Origin: Spirodela intermedia
Lineage: Eukaryota > Streptophyta > Magnoliopsida > Alismatales > Araceae
Assembly: GCA_902729315.2 (NCBI GenBank)
Contig: LR746267.1
Coordinates: 7,008,424-7,072,423, forward strand
Direction of reading: 5' to 3'
Length of the DNA stretch: 64,000 nucleotides
Shown here: positions 23,988-36,256 of the stretch, one piece after another
Layout of the letters: the number at the start of each line of letters is the position of its first letter
Position numbering within the stretch: position 1 is the first letter of the stretch
Made by a program: the position numbers and the translations under genes
The notes under the pieces: generated by a model
What the model saw: the letters and a program-made list of their open reading frames with translations, nothing else
The model's database searches: none
What the model was told of the DNA's origin: nothing

Positions 23988-26900
23988 GTCTTCTCCATGG
24001 ATGACTCCTAAGAATTACACAGAGGAGCCAAGATTTACAGTTCCCATGCCGCCTGATGTTTTCTTAAGTGGCTCATTTTATGTCTGATTGGTTGCAATTG
24101 GCCCTCTTGATGCATTATCATATTCCAACTTGACAGGTTTCTCTCAGTGGTCATTTGTTTGATCAGTTTTTAATAAATGAGGCTCTGGATATCATTGAAG
24201 CCGCAAGTGGGTCTTTCCGGTTGATCAACTGTGAAGTTGGTCAAAGTACCAATGATGTGTCATACTCGGAGCTGGAAGTAAGTTGATTTTACAAAGTCAA
24301 AACTAGTTCCATGGAGTAATACATATGCATGTTTTCCTTCTAATTGTGAGATTAAGTTGGGTTTCCACGAATCTTACACTGCTCTCTCAAGATCCCATTT
24401 TCTTTTTGCAAGCTGTAAATGATTGAAGGTTCCCTTTTTCTTGGAAATTTGTGTGATATGTTGGGTATGTTTCCATAGCTTTCGGCATGAGTATCCATCC
24501 ATCGTGCTTCTACTTGCATATTAACAGATCCCTTCTTTAAGGAGAACTCCCTGCTTCTCCACATGGTCCAGCATCGATTGCTTGCAGATACATTTTTAAT
24601 ATAATGAAACAGATGCAAAGAAGATTCATAATATTTTGTGCACACAGTGAAATGATTTTCTTGTAGAATCAAGCCAAATGACAGCTACAATTGGGCAGCC
24701 TACCGTGAAAGATTACATGTATAGTTGACCCCCTCAGGAGCTGGTGGTGAACAAGTAACCAAATTGAGCACAAAGATGACGATCAAGTCGTCGTAACCAT
24801 CGCCATCGCCATCGTCATCGTCAACAGAAGCAGCGACGGCGGCGGTGGCAGCAGCAGCAGCAACAACAGAGAAACCTCATGTTATTCAGGCCGATCAAGT
24901 CGAGATTTACACTGATGGTCGACTAGAAGAGGAGAGTACAACTGATGAAGATTTTCGACCACTGAGTGTCGCGAATTCGGCCAAGGATCAGTTCTGGGAT
25001 GAAGAAATTTTGAAAATTTGGAAAATTGGTTGGGTCACCTGCTGATCCAGTGAAGAAATCACCAAGATCTTTCTAATAAAAATAAAAAGAAAATCGAGTT
25101 AAGTCTCTGCTTCTTAGCATCCCGAAAGCTGGTTGAGGAACCAGATTCTTGGAGGCCCGCAACAGTTCTTGAGAACGGGTTTGTAAGCATGTTGAGGTCA
25201 GACAAGGGAAAGGAATCTTGGGGGAGAGAAATAAAATCAAATGAAGATCTTGTCAATGAATATCAGTTGATTCAATGTAGACTTACTAAGATGCAAGATG
25301 TGGATGAACACCTTCTCGAGTATAAGGGAAGAAACACTGACAATGGAAACATCACTTGCAGAAGGGCATAATGGGGATCATATTGGGCATACAGTATCAG
25401 ATTGATATTTATTGTTGGTAGAAACTCCCTTCGTTTTCTATATAATCTCTATTTTGAACTAGGCCCAAAAACATTTGGCCTTGAGATATACACTTGCATA
25501 TCATGAATAGGCATAAAAACATGGTTTTTTTATTTTAGAAAAAACATTGCATAAGAGTTTCATTCGTGATCTTTACTGTGTAATTGAGAATCAGATGTAG
25601 CATACATTCATCTGATCACTGTACACCTTATTTATTAGACCCTATGCTACAGTACTCCGCATTTCCTGGTGCTATTTTTTCTAAGGTGTTGCTGAAGTCT
25701 CTAGCTACCATGCTACTAAATATAAATTCCGCATAAAAACATCACATCTTATAGAACTGATCTGTTTGATAATGCACGCTCTTCACACCAAGCTAGATTA
25801 TTTAATTATTTTTTTTGCACGTTTTAATATTTTTATTTAAATTATTGGCTCATATAGGTTGGAGCTAGTGATGCTCGCACTTTGGATCAAATTGTGGACT
25901 CCTTGTCTTCTATTGCATCTCGAAAAAGTCTGATTTTTAATAAAGAAAAGAACTTCGAAGGAAAGATGTCTGCAGGTGTGGTTGAAACTGGGAAAGACTT
26001 GTCAAGGAATCCGAAAGTCCTAATTCTCGGTGCTGGCCGCGTTTGCCAACCAGCTGCAGTGTTTTTAGCATCAGTTGGGAGAATGTTCTCTGGTCATATG
26101 TTCAGAACATGGCAGCAAGTCGATGAAGAGGAACTTGAAGATGTTCAAGTTATTGTTGCCTCTCTTTACCTTAAAGATGCTGAAGAGGTGAGGTCCGGGA
26201 GGTTATCAGTGACTAGTTTTGTTTCCTCTCAAATGTCGTTGCATAAATTAGAATTGGGTAATATTCACTTCTTTTCGAATGTTTTTACAGGATAGAGATT
26301 GTAGCTGTATATCCTTGCCATGCACTTGGGTTAATTAGTTTACAGTCACATACCAACCACATGCTTTCAGCCATGTCGGATGCCAATTATGTTGCCCATC
26401 AATACCTAAATATAAGTTATAGGATGCCATGAACCACTGAATCTTTGAATGCTAGTTGTGCTTGAGGCCGTCCAATCAAGGGCATGCCTGCCTGGGCATC
26501 GCTCTTCCAGTCGTTTTGCACCCCCAGCCCCTAGGGAAAGGCGGTGTGTGCAGGAGGGCTGGTGCACGGAGGAGGCATGTCATATTGAATTATTTAAATA
26601 CTGAAAATGTGCATAGTTTTACTTTGCTGTTGTGACTGATTTGAATATACACGTGAAGTGCATAGTTCTCTGGTCATATGTTCAGAACATGGCATTTCAG
26701 TCCCAAGTACGTATCTTCAGTGAATTTGATTGTGTATGTGTGCCATTTCATCTATTTTACGCATAAAAATTACTTTGAAAAGGGCATTACTTTAGCTAGG
26801 AGGCTCTTGTACGATGCTTCAGTTTTTCTTTTAGCTTTGGAAGCACTCACTCACCTAGAATTATGCATGAATTCATGAGAAAATATTAATATCTATGAGT

Positions 26901-29900
26901 AGATGACATTATTTTTACACTTATTTTGATATAGTAGAATTTAAGAATTATGCTTTCTATGCAGATAATTGATGGTATTCCAAACGCAATAGCAGTTCAG
27001 CTTGATGTAATGGACGAAAAGAACCTTTCACGATTCGTTTCAGATGTAGGTGTCTCTCTTTATTTCCTATCCGGATTGATCTTCAGTATTGATAATAATG
27101 TTGCTTAAGATGGTTTCTATTTTCACTTCTAAAGAGGCCGTCATGCCAATTTAGCCAATAATTTGAAGGTGTAGGAAAGGTATAATCGGTACGTTGCATA
27201 GTAAGTGCGCGAGGATTCTAGTTTTTACCCTTACATTCTAGAGCCACTCTTCTAAGTTTCTAACCCACCCTTCAATTATCAAGTACCATCAATCACTCCA
27301 TTGTTAACTCGTGCCACCTTTGATTATCTGTCTTCACCATGCTATTGATTTTGGAGGGTCTTAAGTGTAACATTGATGAGGATCTAGGTTAAAGGAACCC
27401 CTTCGATTATTAGGAAAATGGATCAAAATTTCATTTTTGATCAGCAGTACAAAAGCTTGTTAATTATGGTGTATAATTATTTGTGAACCTATATTCCTTT
27501 CACATCTTTTCTTTCTATATTAGCTTTGTTTTAAAAAGATTTCTTTTTCATTTTCATGGATTTTCTTTCTCATGGGCGTATATACTATCTATGACCTGTC
27601 AAATCGATCCTTATCCTTTTTACAGTGCTTCTTCTTCAGTGACTTCAGCTACGGGATATCATTGTTTTATTTCTTAAATGCAATATCTTTTGTTAATTTT
27701 GACTCTGTTGGATCTTTGTGAATTAAGATTTTGTCTCTTGTAGGTTGATGTGGTTATTAGTTTACTGCCAGCTAACTTCCATCTTGCCATTGCAAATAAA
27801 TGTATTGAGGTATGTATTTTTGGACTCTGAGATCGCATTATTTTGGATACTATGTTGTAAAAATGCACATGTATACATTGTTATGTTATACTAAAAATGT
27901 TCTGTTTTATATGGTGGTACCCTGCAATTATGATTAAATATTTTCTTAAGTGCATGAATGTTTAACTCACTTGAGATAGCGTTTTACCGAGTGATCACTA
28001 TCATTCATACTGAACTTTCTATTCTTCTCTCAAAACATTAGATAAATATATGAATATTTTTGTACAGTATTTTTCTATGTTTGGAGTCAATAAAGCTATT
28101 ATGAACTTCGCTAAATTTTATCGATAAGAACCTATAAAATTTTGTAGCATATTGTTTTAGTGTTTCAATGCTAACTCCATTTAAAACTGTGTTAATAATT
28201 AGTCATTGCTATAATTGATTTCCTATCTCGTCAGCAAAGGGAGGAAAGAAAGGGTGGTAGACGATAATGTGAAAGGGCTAGCGACTGGGTAGGTGGGTGG
28301 AATGGATAAACAAAATGTGCCATAATACATAGCCTAATCTAAAACAACTAGATGCACATCTGGGGAACGAGTGATGATGAAGAGTGAAGTTACTGTGAAA
28401 AAAAAGTCTTGGTTTAGTAACCAGAAATAGAAAAGCTTTAACGGTATTAATTTATCTGTCACATCCAAAAATATATGACTGATATACCAGAGACGTTCAT
28501 CGCTGCATGCCTTTCCTGCAGACAAGTCAATGGGGGAGTTGTCTCGAAGATTTATGCACCACATTGTCTTCTTCAGTTATTATAGTAGCAACAATGGCTT
28601 ATAATCGGACTCTGACACTTGGTGTGTGTTTCATTCTATCTTGAATTGCATGGTATCATGATCCGAAGTTTGGCATGCGTGACAAAGGTCGTGGTGTCCA
28701 CCTGATCCATGTAGAAATGGTCCTATCACACTCCGAGAGACGAATAAAAACTGCAAATGTTTAATTATGTACCTACGAAGAGCATGTTATTCACGACATG
28801 TGGAACCCAATGATTTTGCCTCTAACTGACGTGTTGGGACTGTAGTTTTATTTTTACTAGAGTGCCCTCAACGGATACCCAAAAAAATCTCAAACCAAGG
28901 TTAAGTCGTAAAAGAAAATTTCACTCACGAGATAGTAAACAAAAAGTTAGTAACAGTTTGCACATTGATTCGAAGCATGCACTTGTTCTGTTAACGTTAT
29001 CTGTTTCATAAATAATTTTCTGATTTTATTTTTTCTCATGGTGGAAATATTATGAATGCAGCACAAGAAGCATCTTGTCACTGCTAGCTATGTTGATGAT
29101 TCTATGTCAAGATTAGATGCAAAAGCTAAAAGCGTTGGTATAACAATCTTGTGTGAAATGGGCTTGGATCCTGGCATAGGTACTTTTACGGGCCAGATAT
29201 TTGCATTATATTCTCGATTTTTTAGACACTATGTGATGTTGAAATGAAATGCAGGTTCAAGCTGTTACTCTGCATGTATGCCGTTTTTGGTCATTAGAAA
29301 ATGTATTCGAAGTGAAAATGTTCTCAACACCATAAAAGCCACATGAAACTGTTTTATTCATTGTTCACGTGTGGATAGAATTTCCCATTGTGCATTAATT
29401 AAATGTATAAGATAATTAAATGTTTTAGAATATTTTTAATTTTCACTCTTTTCATTCCTACGTAAACCACTCTATATATAGGAGTTAAATTTTGGGTAGA
29501 TGGAAATGATTAACGTTGAAGAGAACCTGCTTCTGGTCTGGATTTAACTGCCTTTTTATAAAGCTTCTGCTGCTCCATGTAGATGATCTATGAAAGGATT
29601 TTCATGCTCAATTTCACTACAGGTCTCCCCTCTGATGTTGGAATTATTTGTTCACTGTTTGGTACTGTATGACCAAAAAGATTGTAGCAAATGCATCACA
29701 AACCTTACCCGATCAAACCATCTCACACCTTTGTTATGCAGATCACATGATGGCAATGAAGACGATTGATCAAGCCCATGCTAGAAAAGGAAAAGTTACG
29801 AAATTTACTTCCTACTGCGGTGGGCTTCCATCTCCAGAAGCCGCAGACAACCCATTGGCCTACAAGTTCAGGTATTTATAATCTTAACCAAGTTCAGTTT

Positions 29901-32900
29901 ATATGCTCACAGGATCTTGATTGTATCCACTTTCGCCTACCTTGTGAATGTTACATTAAGAAACGATATGTGCCGTGAAAGTAAAGCCTGGTGATTTGGT
30001 TTTCCTTGGCTCTATTTCTATCCATTGTAATGATACTGGGCCTCAAGGAAAATGGCTCCTAGATTCTTTCTAAATTTCTTGTTGTGTTGATTAGAGAACA
30101 AAGGTTGAAATAAAATTTCTTATTCCTAAAAATTACTGCATATCTGTCTTTAGGGAGGTTTATTAACAATTATGAGCGTGCTATCACTTCTGTTTTTAGG
30201 GAAATCATAGACCAAATTTCATTTTATAAAATTAGTATAGAGGCCCCATTAAAAGGGGTCTTTAAAATTGTGTTAAAGAGCTGTGAACCCCTGAAATTCA
30301 AAATATATGAATGTGTTATAAATTTATAAAAATAACCACACAAGGATATAGTTGACATGTTGGAAAAATTTGTAAATCGGATCGTTTTTGGGAAGATAAA
30401 AATACCGGATATTCTCAACTAAATGCCCATAATCTTCACTATTATATTGATTATTAAAGTCTAGAATGATGTCTGTACAGGGAATACAACACAAGCTGGA
30501 AAATACCATTGAATCTCCAGTATTATTTTTAAAAGGAAAAAGTTGAAACACAGGAAACCAATCATTTATAAATTAAATGGAAAAATAATTATACCAGAAA
30601 CTCAAATGAGTATGGTAACCAGTATGTGATAGCAAGATAGAAAAACAATAAGACAACTTTAACACACGAATGACAGCATTATTTATCATGCACACTTTCA
30701 TGGCAATGAACCATCCAGAAAACTCTAATGCACGCTAGTAACCCCAACATGTATATTTCTGAAACTATACCAGTAATGTCATGAGTAATGGTCCTCTCTT
30801 GAGTTTACATATTTGGGTCGTTTCTAAATGACTCATAAGAGGAATTTATGTACTGGTGCTTACTATAGTTTTTGGATTTGGGTCGTTTATAAATGAGTCA
30901 GGCATGTATCTCTGAATGAAAATATTTTCTTATGATTTCAGCTGGAACCCAGCAGGCACAATTAGAGCAGGACGCAATTCTGCTACCTACAAGTGCCTTG
31001 GTGAAACTATACAAGTGAATGGTAAGTATTCAAGCTTCATCAAGTGAATAATGTAACAGGAAACAAAGTAGTTTCCACAATGAGAATTTTATGTCACTTG
31101 TTCTTCATAGTATGATAAAACCCAAAACCCTCTCTTCTTTCCAACTTCAGCTTAGGTTATTTTCTTAACTTACAGAGAGGGAGAACCCTCTTTGTAAAAG
31201 TATATCAGCCCAGAGTGAGAATAAGTGGGCTCCATTATTTCTCTTATACTGTGATCTCTCAAAGGGTTCTAAAGCTTAAAGTAAATTTGGCTCAATTAGA
31301 TTAATTAATTGCCAGTATTTACTTTATTTTCTCAATGCACTGGATCCTTGTCTGTCATGATAAGACTGGCTTGAGGATTATTGAGACATTAACTGTTGAA
31401 AAAATAATTGTATAGATCATTTTTCAATTAAAAATTTACTCTATTACTTTGGAAAATTAAAATTTCAAATCTGCAGTACACCTAATTTTACCATGAATTT
31501 CCTTTATTTTTTTATTTAAAGTTCCATAAATTAAAAATTAATGGCACAAGGTATTAATTTTGCAGGGGATGAACTTTATGACTCAGCGGTCAGATTCCGG
31601 GTACCTGATCTCCCTGCATTTGCTTTGGAGCATCTCCCTAATCGCAATTCCTTAGCTTATGGGGATCTGTATGGAATTGGGGATGAAGCATCAACAGTCT
31701 TCAGAGCAACTCTCCGCTATGAAGGCATGAAAATGACTAGCTACCATTATTTTTTTTTCATTCGTTATTTCCTTTTTATGTATCTCCTGTTCTTATTATC
31801 TCTCTGGACTCATCTAGGATTCAGTGAAATCATGGGAACCCTTGCAAAGATAGGCTTCTTCAACTCTGAAGCTCATCCTATGCTGAAGGAAAGCTGTCGC
31901 CCAACATTCCGCGCCTTTCTGAGTGAGCTTCTGAAGGCCGATAGCAACGAGGAATTGCCTGTGAGAGACGAGGAAATGGCTGGGAGAATCATTTCCCTTG
32001 GGCACTGCACAGAAACAGTGACGGCTATGAAGGCAGTACAAACCATCAAGTATGAGATTCCTCCTCTTTTGAAAGCTGCATCCAGAGGATATCACCAAAA
32101 AAAAAATCATATTAATTTCTCTGAATTACTGTTCTCCCCGTCTCCAGAAATGGAAAGGAGTCCCTCTCTCACCTTTAAGAATTGACAAACGTGGCTTAAC
32201 CCTTTTCCATCAAAATCCATGGATCAGGTTCTTAGGGCTTCATGAAGATGAGGAAATCCCATTGCCATGCCAGAGCGCCTTCGACATATCATGCTGGCGC
32301 ATGGAGGGGAGATTAGCCTACTCTAGCACAGAAAAGGTTGAAAATATTAAAGCAGTCATTTTTATTTATCCATATTATCTATGCTTGCTTGAGATCATGG
32401 CTGATCGGCGTTGGGTGTCACTAACAGGACATGGTCCTCCTCCATCATGAAGTGGAGCTGGAGCTTCCTGACGGCCAGCGAACAGAGAGCCATCGGGCCA
32501 CTCTGCTTGAGTTTGGCAGGACCAAAGATGGGAAGATGACCTCTGCCATGGCCATTACAGTTGGCATCCCAATGGCCATCGGTGCTCTGGTACGAGCCAG
32601 CCCTTCTCCATGGGCCTCTTACAATTTCCTACTGCCGATTATATTGCCCAAGTGTAATCTACCTCCCGCTTTGATCTTCCCTTCAGCTCCTGCTCAAGAA
32701 CAGAGTCAAGACCACTGGCATCTTAAGGCCCCTGGTGCCCGAAGTTTATATCCCTGGTAAGTATTCAGCAAGTTTAGGCGTGGTAGCATGGACCATATTG
32801 ATTTATATGTATATATATAATCCTATTTATTTATTTATTATTTATATTCTGATTGGACTACTTATTTTGCAATTATCTACTGCATCCTCAGCACTAGAAA

Positions 32901-32953
32901 TCTTGGAAGCCTGCGGGGTCAAACTGATGGAGAAAGTCGACATCTTGTGCTGA
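18738..32953 (+). CDS. LKR/SDH: Bifunctional lysine-ketoglutarate reductase / saccharopine dehydrogenase, 24 exons
   Basis: This enzyme carries out the first two steps of lysine breakdown. The N-terminal LKR half condenses lysine with 2-oxoglutarate to saccharopine, and the C-terminal SDH half oxidises saccharopine to glutamate and aminoadipate semialdehyde. It is cytosolic in plants. Exons: 18738-19082, 19179-19265, 19415-19544, 19784-19957, 20201-20283, 20403-20519, 21245-21320, 21697-21868, 23152-23248, 23368-23528, 23800-23857, 24137-24277, 25858-26187, 26965-27045, 27744-27809, 29062-29179, 29742-29871, 30942-31021, 31566-31724, 31818-32049, 32228-32336, 32428-32589, 32687-32756, 32892-32953. 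They join in frame to 1079 residues, close to the ~1060 usual for the family. LKR signatures include [16 protein letters not shown] near the N-terminus, YELIVGD and DITCDIGGS. The SDH half opens with the dinucleotide-binding GAGRV at about residue 605 and has [16 protein letters not shown] and SYCGGLPSP. The ATG at 18,738 is the first in frame after the leader acceptor. The intron after exon 19 has a GC donor. Confidence 0.96.
23889..23986. repeat. Compound (TTC)n(TTA)n microsatellite in LKR/SDH intron 11
   Basis: About ten TTC triplets pass directly into about twenty TAT/TTA triplets. The tract lies 30 bp after the exon 11 donor, inside the intron, and gives a spurious poly-Ser/poly-Tyr frame. 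Confidence 0.95.
24780..25371 (+). pseudogene. Coding-like relic inside LKR/SDH intron 12
   Basis: The middle of intron 12 has GC-richer, codon-like sequence in two consecutive frames. One (24,845-25,042) reads through an Ala/Thr stretch to [20 protein letters not shown] and [14 protein letters not shown]. The second is open from about 25,090 to the stop near 25,370, containing [19 protein letters not shown] and [20 protein letters not shown]. The composition differs from the surrounding AT-rich intron and resembles hydrophilic exons of a normal plant gene. I do not recognise the source. A captured gene fragment or a retrocopy piece is likeliest; an unannotated alternative exon is less likely. 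Confidence 0.35.
26417..26577 (+). pseudogene. 5.8S rRNA 3' half plus ITS2-like fragment in LKR/SDH intron 13
   Basis: The stretch at 26,417-26,502 aligns over its whole length with the 3' half of plant 5.8S rRNA: GAACCACTGAATCTTTGAA matches the conserved GAACCATCGAGTCTTTGAA, and GGGCATGCCTGCCTGGGC matches GGGCACGTCTGCCTGGGC. It continues into C-rich sequence resembling ITS2. Most differences are C-to-T or G-to-A, the pattern expected of methylated, decaying DNA. It is a fragment of a ribosomal repeat, not a functional rRNA gene. Confidence 0.85.
26665..26694 (+). repeat. 30-bp copy of LKR/SDH exon 13 within intron 13
   Basis: This stretch (GTTCTCTGGTCATATGTTCA and 10 further bases) repeats exon 13 at 26,085-26,114 without a mismatch, in the same orientation, 580 bp downstream. 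It lies about 90 bp beyond the rDNA fragment. Confidence 0.85.
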
Positions 32954-33838
32954 GTCCAACTGGGGAAGGGGATGTCCAGGAAGAGAGGAGAATAAAAATA
33001 AAATCCCCAAGAAAGAAGGAAAGACTCATTCCTTCGTATATTTGTTACAAAAAGCTTGTATAGTTGAGTGATAAGTCAAAGTTTGTATGTAAATATTTGA
33101 TTAAGCTCCGAGCATATAATAATTCATTTCCATGTACTAGAGGTTTTTTTGATCAGGAGTTGACTTTGGCTACGACTGGAGGTGGAATTCTAGAGGGAGA
33201 AAAAGGAAAAGAAAGTCAACTCCCCTCAAAGAGGGGAAGGCTAGCGATATCTGTTATGAAAACCTTGTACAGTAGTTAAACTCACAATTTGTCCATGGTT
33301 TATTGTACAATCCCATAATTATTAAATGCTTTATTTTTTTCTATTTATTGTCCAATTACGAAAAAAAGGTAAAAACGATCATATCCTGTTCTCTTTTAGG
33401 GCGAGTTCACCTGTCTCGATGAACAGGTTTGACAGAATAATTTTTCGTTAGTTTCATACCCAGTTCGCAAAAATAATAAAATCTATTTACTTCAAGCGGT
33501 AGCCCATTTAAATTTATCGTATGCAACAGCTTACTTTTTCTAAAAAATAAAAATATATCTACAAATATTTAACCTTCATAAGTAATTTGATCTCTATTAT
33601 TAGAGATATTTCTTCTTGCTTGAATCATCAGAAATTAAGAGTAAACATATTATTTTCAGACTTAACATCCAGCCCACGAAAAGGTTCTCATTCTTTTTTA
33701 ATTTATAATATTAATATAAATTATTTACTGGGTTATTAATCATCAAGAGTTGACGACATGGATAAACAGACCTTTTATTTGTAAAATTTAGCTCGTGATT
33801 TTATCACGTTTAAGTGGGGTAACAAAAAATTCGACATC
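32954..33838. other. Spacer between LKR/SDH and RPA49
   Basis: The first ~350 bases are probably LKR/SDH 3' UTR and flank. Two loosely similar blocks (about 32,960-33,090 and 33,160-33,300), each with a TTGTTA/TGTTATGAAA-AAGCTTGTA-like phrase, suggest an old local duplication of the 3' end. The rest is AT-rich with no gene. Confidence 0.45.
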
Positions 33839-33846
33839 TATATAAA
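33839..33846 (+). promoter_or_regulatory. TATA box of RPA49
   Basis: TATATAAA lies 17 bp upstream of the first in-frame ATG (33,863) and 83 bp upstream of the second (33,929). Plant initiation usually falls about 30 bp after TATA, so transcription probably starts near 33,870, after the first ATG. This favours the second ATG as the start codon. Confidence 0.6.
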
Positions 33847-33928
33847 TCGGGTAGTCCCCCTCATGAGTTGCTGCTTACTGGGTTCCTTCCCCCTTCTGCG
33901 ATTGCTTGGCCGCCTTGTGAAGAAAGGC

Positions 33929-36201
33929 ATGGCGAAACCGGCGGAACCCAACAGAACAGTAGACGAGGTGAGCGAAAGAGAATATGGAGATGAAGAGGGA
34001 GGTGTGAAGAGTGGGAAGAAGAAGAAGAAGAAGAAGAGCAAGAAGAAGCGTTTGGCGGTGCGGGTGGAAGCCGTCACAGAGTCCGCCGACCGTGCCGCTC
34101 CTCTCGTGGCCTATTTCCCTTCTGGTTACGACCCGCAGAAGACAGGGACTGAAGGGGAGGTGCCCGATGTTAGGGTTTTCAGGAACCCGCGGCGGCCAGG
34201 CAGACTCGAGCTTGTCGTCGGGCCCCGAATGGATGATGGTTCCGCTTCCAATGTGGAGTTCGTAGGCACAAGTTATACTGGCGAGGCTGCCAAGCCCCAG
34301 GTCTGTACCTACGCCCTTGGAGTCCTCGACAAGGAGAAGCAGTCCCTGAGGATTGTGCCCATCGCTGCTAACAAGGTAGCCTTCCCCTTCCCTCTTACCC
34401 ACCTAATCCTCTTATTTTTTTCGTGGCGCTATTTCATGAAGATATCCGCGGGAAGATACACTGAACTTTATTTAGTTAGTAGGAAAAAGGAAGTCATACT
34501 TTCTTTCCTCTGATAGCGAGGTTGATAGACTTGTAGGAATAAACCAAAGCATTTTTTTTTCTATTTGTTATCATTTTTAGAAGACATGGTTGAAGATCAT
34601 CTCCCACTTCCACTCCTCTTGATTGTTGCGGGCAATACAACCATGATAATATATATATATATATATATAGATAGATAGATAGATATACTCTCTGTATGAC
34701 AATAAGATATCTGGTTATAGAAGTTTCTACCAATCGATCAGTAGCGGTAGAACACAGTGGTAACTTGATCGGTAATGCCTTAAAATTTTTTGCCATGGCA
34801 ACAGATTGCATCGTCAGATTTATAGTTATCTAACACAATATGGGATGGTTTACTCGTTTAAAAGGGCTAAATATCCAATACTTGTATTTTTTTTATCTGG
34901 GTTCATGGATGTTCTCGATTCCCAGGCCTGCCAGCTGCGTTTCTGTCGAAGTTCTTGTCCTGTCTAATGGTTATTACTGCCAACAGTCGGCTCTTGTTGA
35001 TTTGAGAGAACCCTGCAGATATTCAGACTTGATCCCAGAGTCAAAGGAAAGGCAGCCGGCACAGAAGCTGAAGGGGAGCCGCAGAATGAGAAGCTTCCTG
35101 CAGAATCCTTCTACGAAAAGAGAAACCTCCTCACGAACCTCTATGGTTCCAAGATAGATAAAGGCAGGGTATGGCGTCATTATCCCCTACCAGCAGTCTT
35201 GGTTCTTGGCATTCCTCTCGCGTACACTGTGTGACCATTACTTGCGTTTCCTAGGACAGCTTCATCCTTTCCCTGAAACTGATATGCGTTCTTGTATCAG
35301 TAGCCAATGTAAGTTGAAATCTCTTCTGGAAAGCCTCACTGGGGTGGTATCAGCAGGAATTATGGCTAGTTTAAAACATTTATGAGGGAAATGTTTCGAG
35401 TAGAATGATCATAACATTAGAGTCTGATTTTTTCCTTTTTTTTTTTTTTTTTTTTTTTGCTTCCCGTAATTTTCTTTCATTGGACCTGTTTTTCTTCCTG
35501 CACTTGAAGGGATTTTAGGGAGAGGAATTGCATAGCTGTAGAACAAAAAAAAATAGAAGAATCCTTACGTTATTATAGCTAAGATTTCTGTGCTAATTTT
35601 TCAGCCACCCACTTTAATCCCAAAATATTTATAAAATAGCTCACAGTAATTGGTTTTATTAAAAAAAATCTTTAAATAAGGTGTAGGGTTCTAAATATTT
35701 CCAGAAAAAACATGAAAAATGCCTCTAATCTGAGCTTTAGGCATTTAGGAGGAATCAGACTAAAAGCAGTAATCCTCCTGACGCGCTTTGAGAAAGTTAG
35801 CTTATGGGCTCCATGCATGACTGCAGGTACACAGACTTAGTGCATTGAGGAAGCAGAAGGATGATCCCAATGCCAAAGAGTCCCTCGAGAACCAGCTGAA
35901 GGATGTTGAGGTGAACAAGGAGCTGCTTGGGAATGTGGAAACCAAGGGTAGCCACCGCATCCCACCGCACGATCCGACAGCGACCGTGCCAGAGAAAGCA
36001 TATATCATCGATGAGATTATCCAAAAGAGGGAATGGGATCACCTTCTTGATATCTTATGGCATTTGGAGTCAGGAGAAACATCGGCCGAGTCTTGGGAAA
36101 AGAAGGGCTATCCGAGCTTCGTCTGCAATAGAATAGAAAAGCTGAGAGAGATTCAGGTACATGAAAACCTTCTGGTTCCTGAAGTAACTGCTATTCAATT
36201 A

Positions 36202-36256
<55 letters not shown>

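Noticed and set aside
23875-24087. Poly-Ser/poly-Tyr frame
   Set aside because: It is the TTC/TTA microsatellite within an LKR/SDH intron.
28200-28960. Composition shift in LKR/SDH intron 15 suggesting a transposon
   Set aside because: I could find no terminal repeats, target duplication or coding relic, so it is not called.
33863-33928. Upstream in-frame Met for RPA49 adding 22 residues
   Set aside because: It lies only 17 bp after the TATA box, so it is probably upstream of the transcription start, and family members begin near the second Met.
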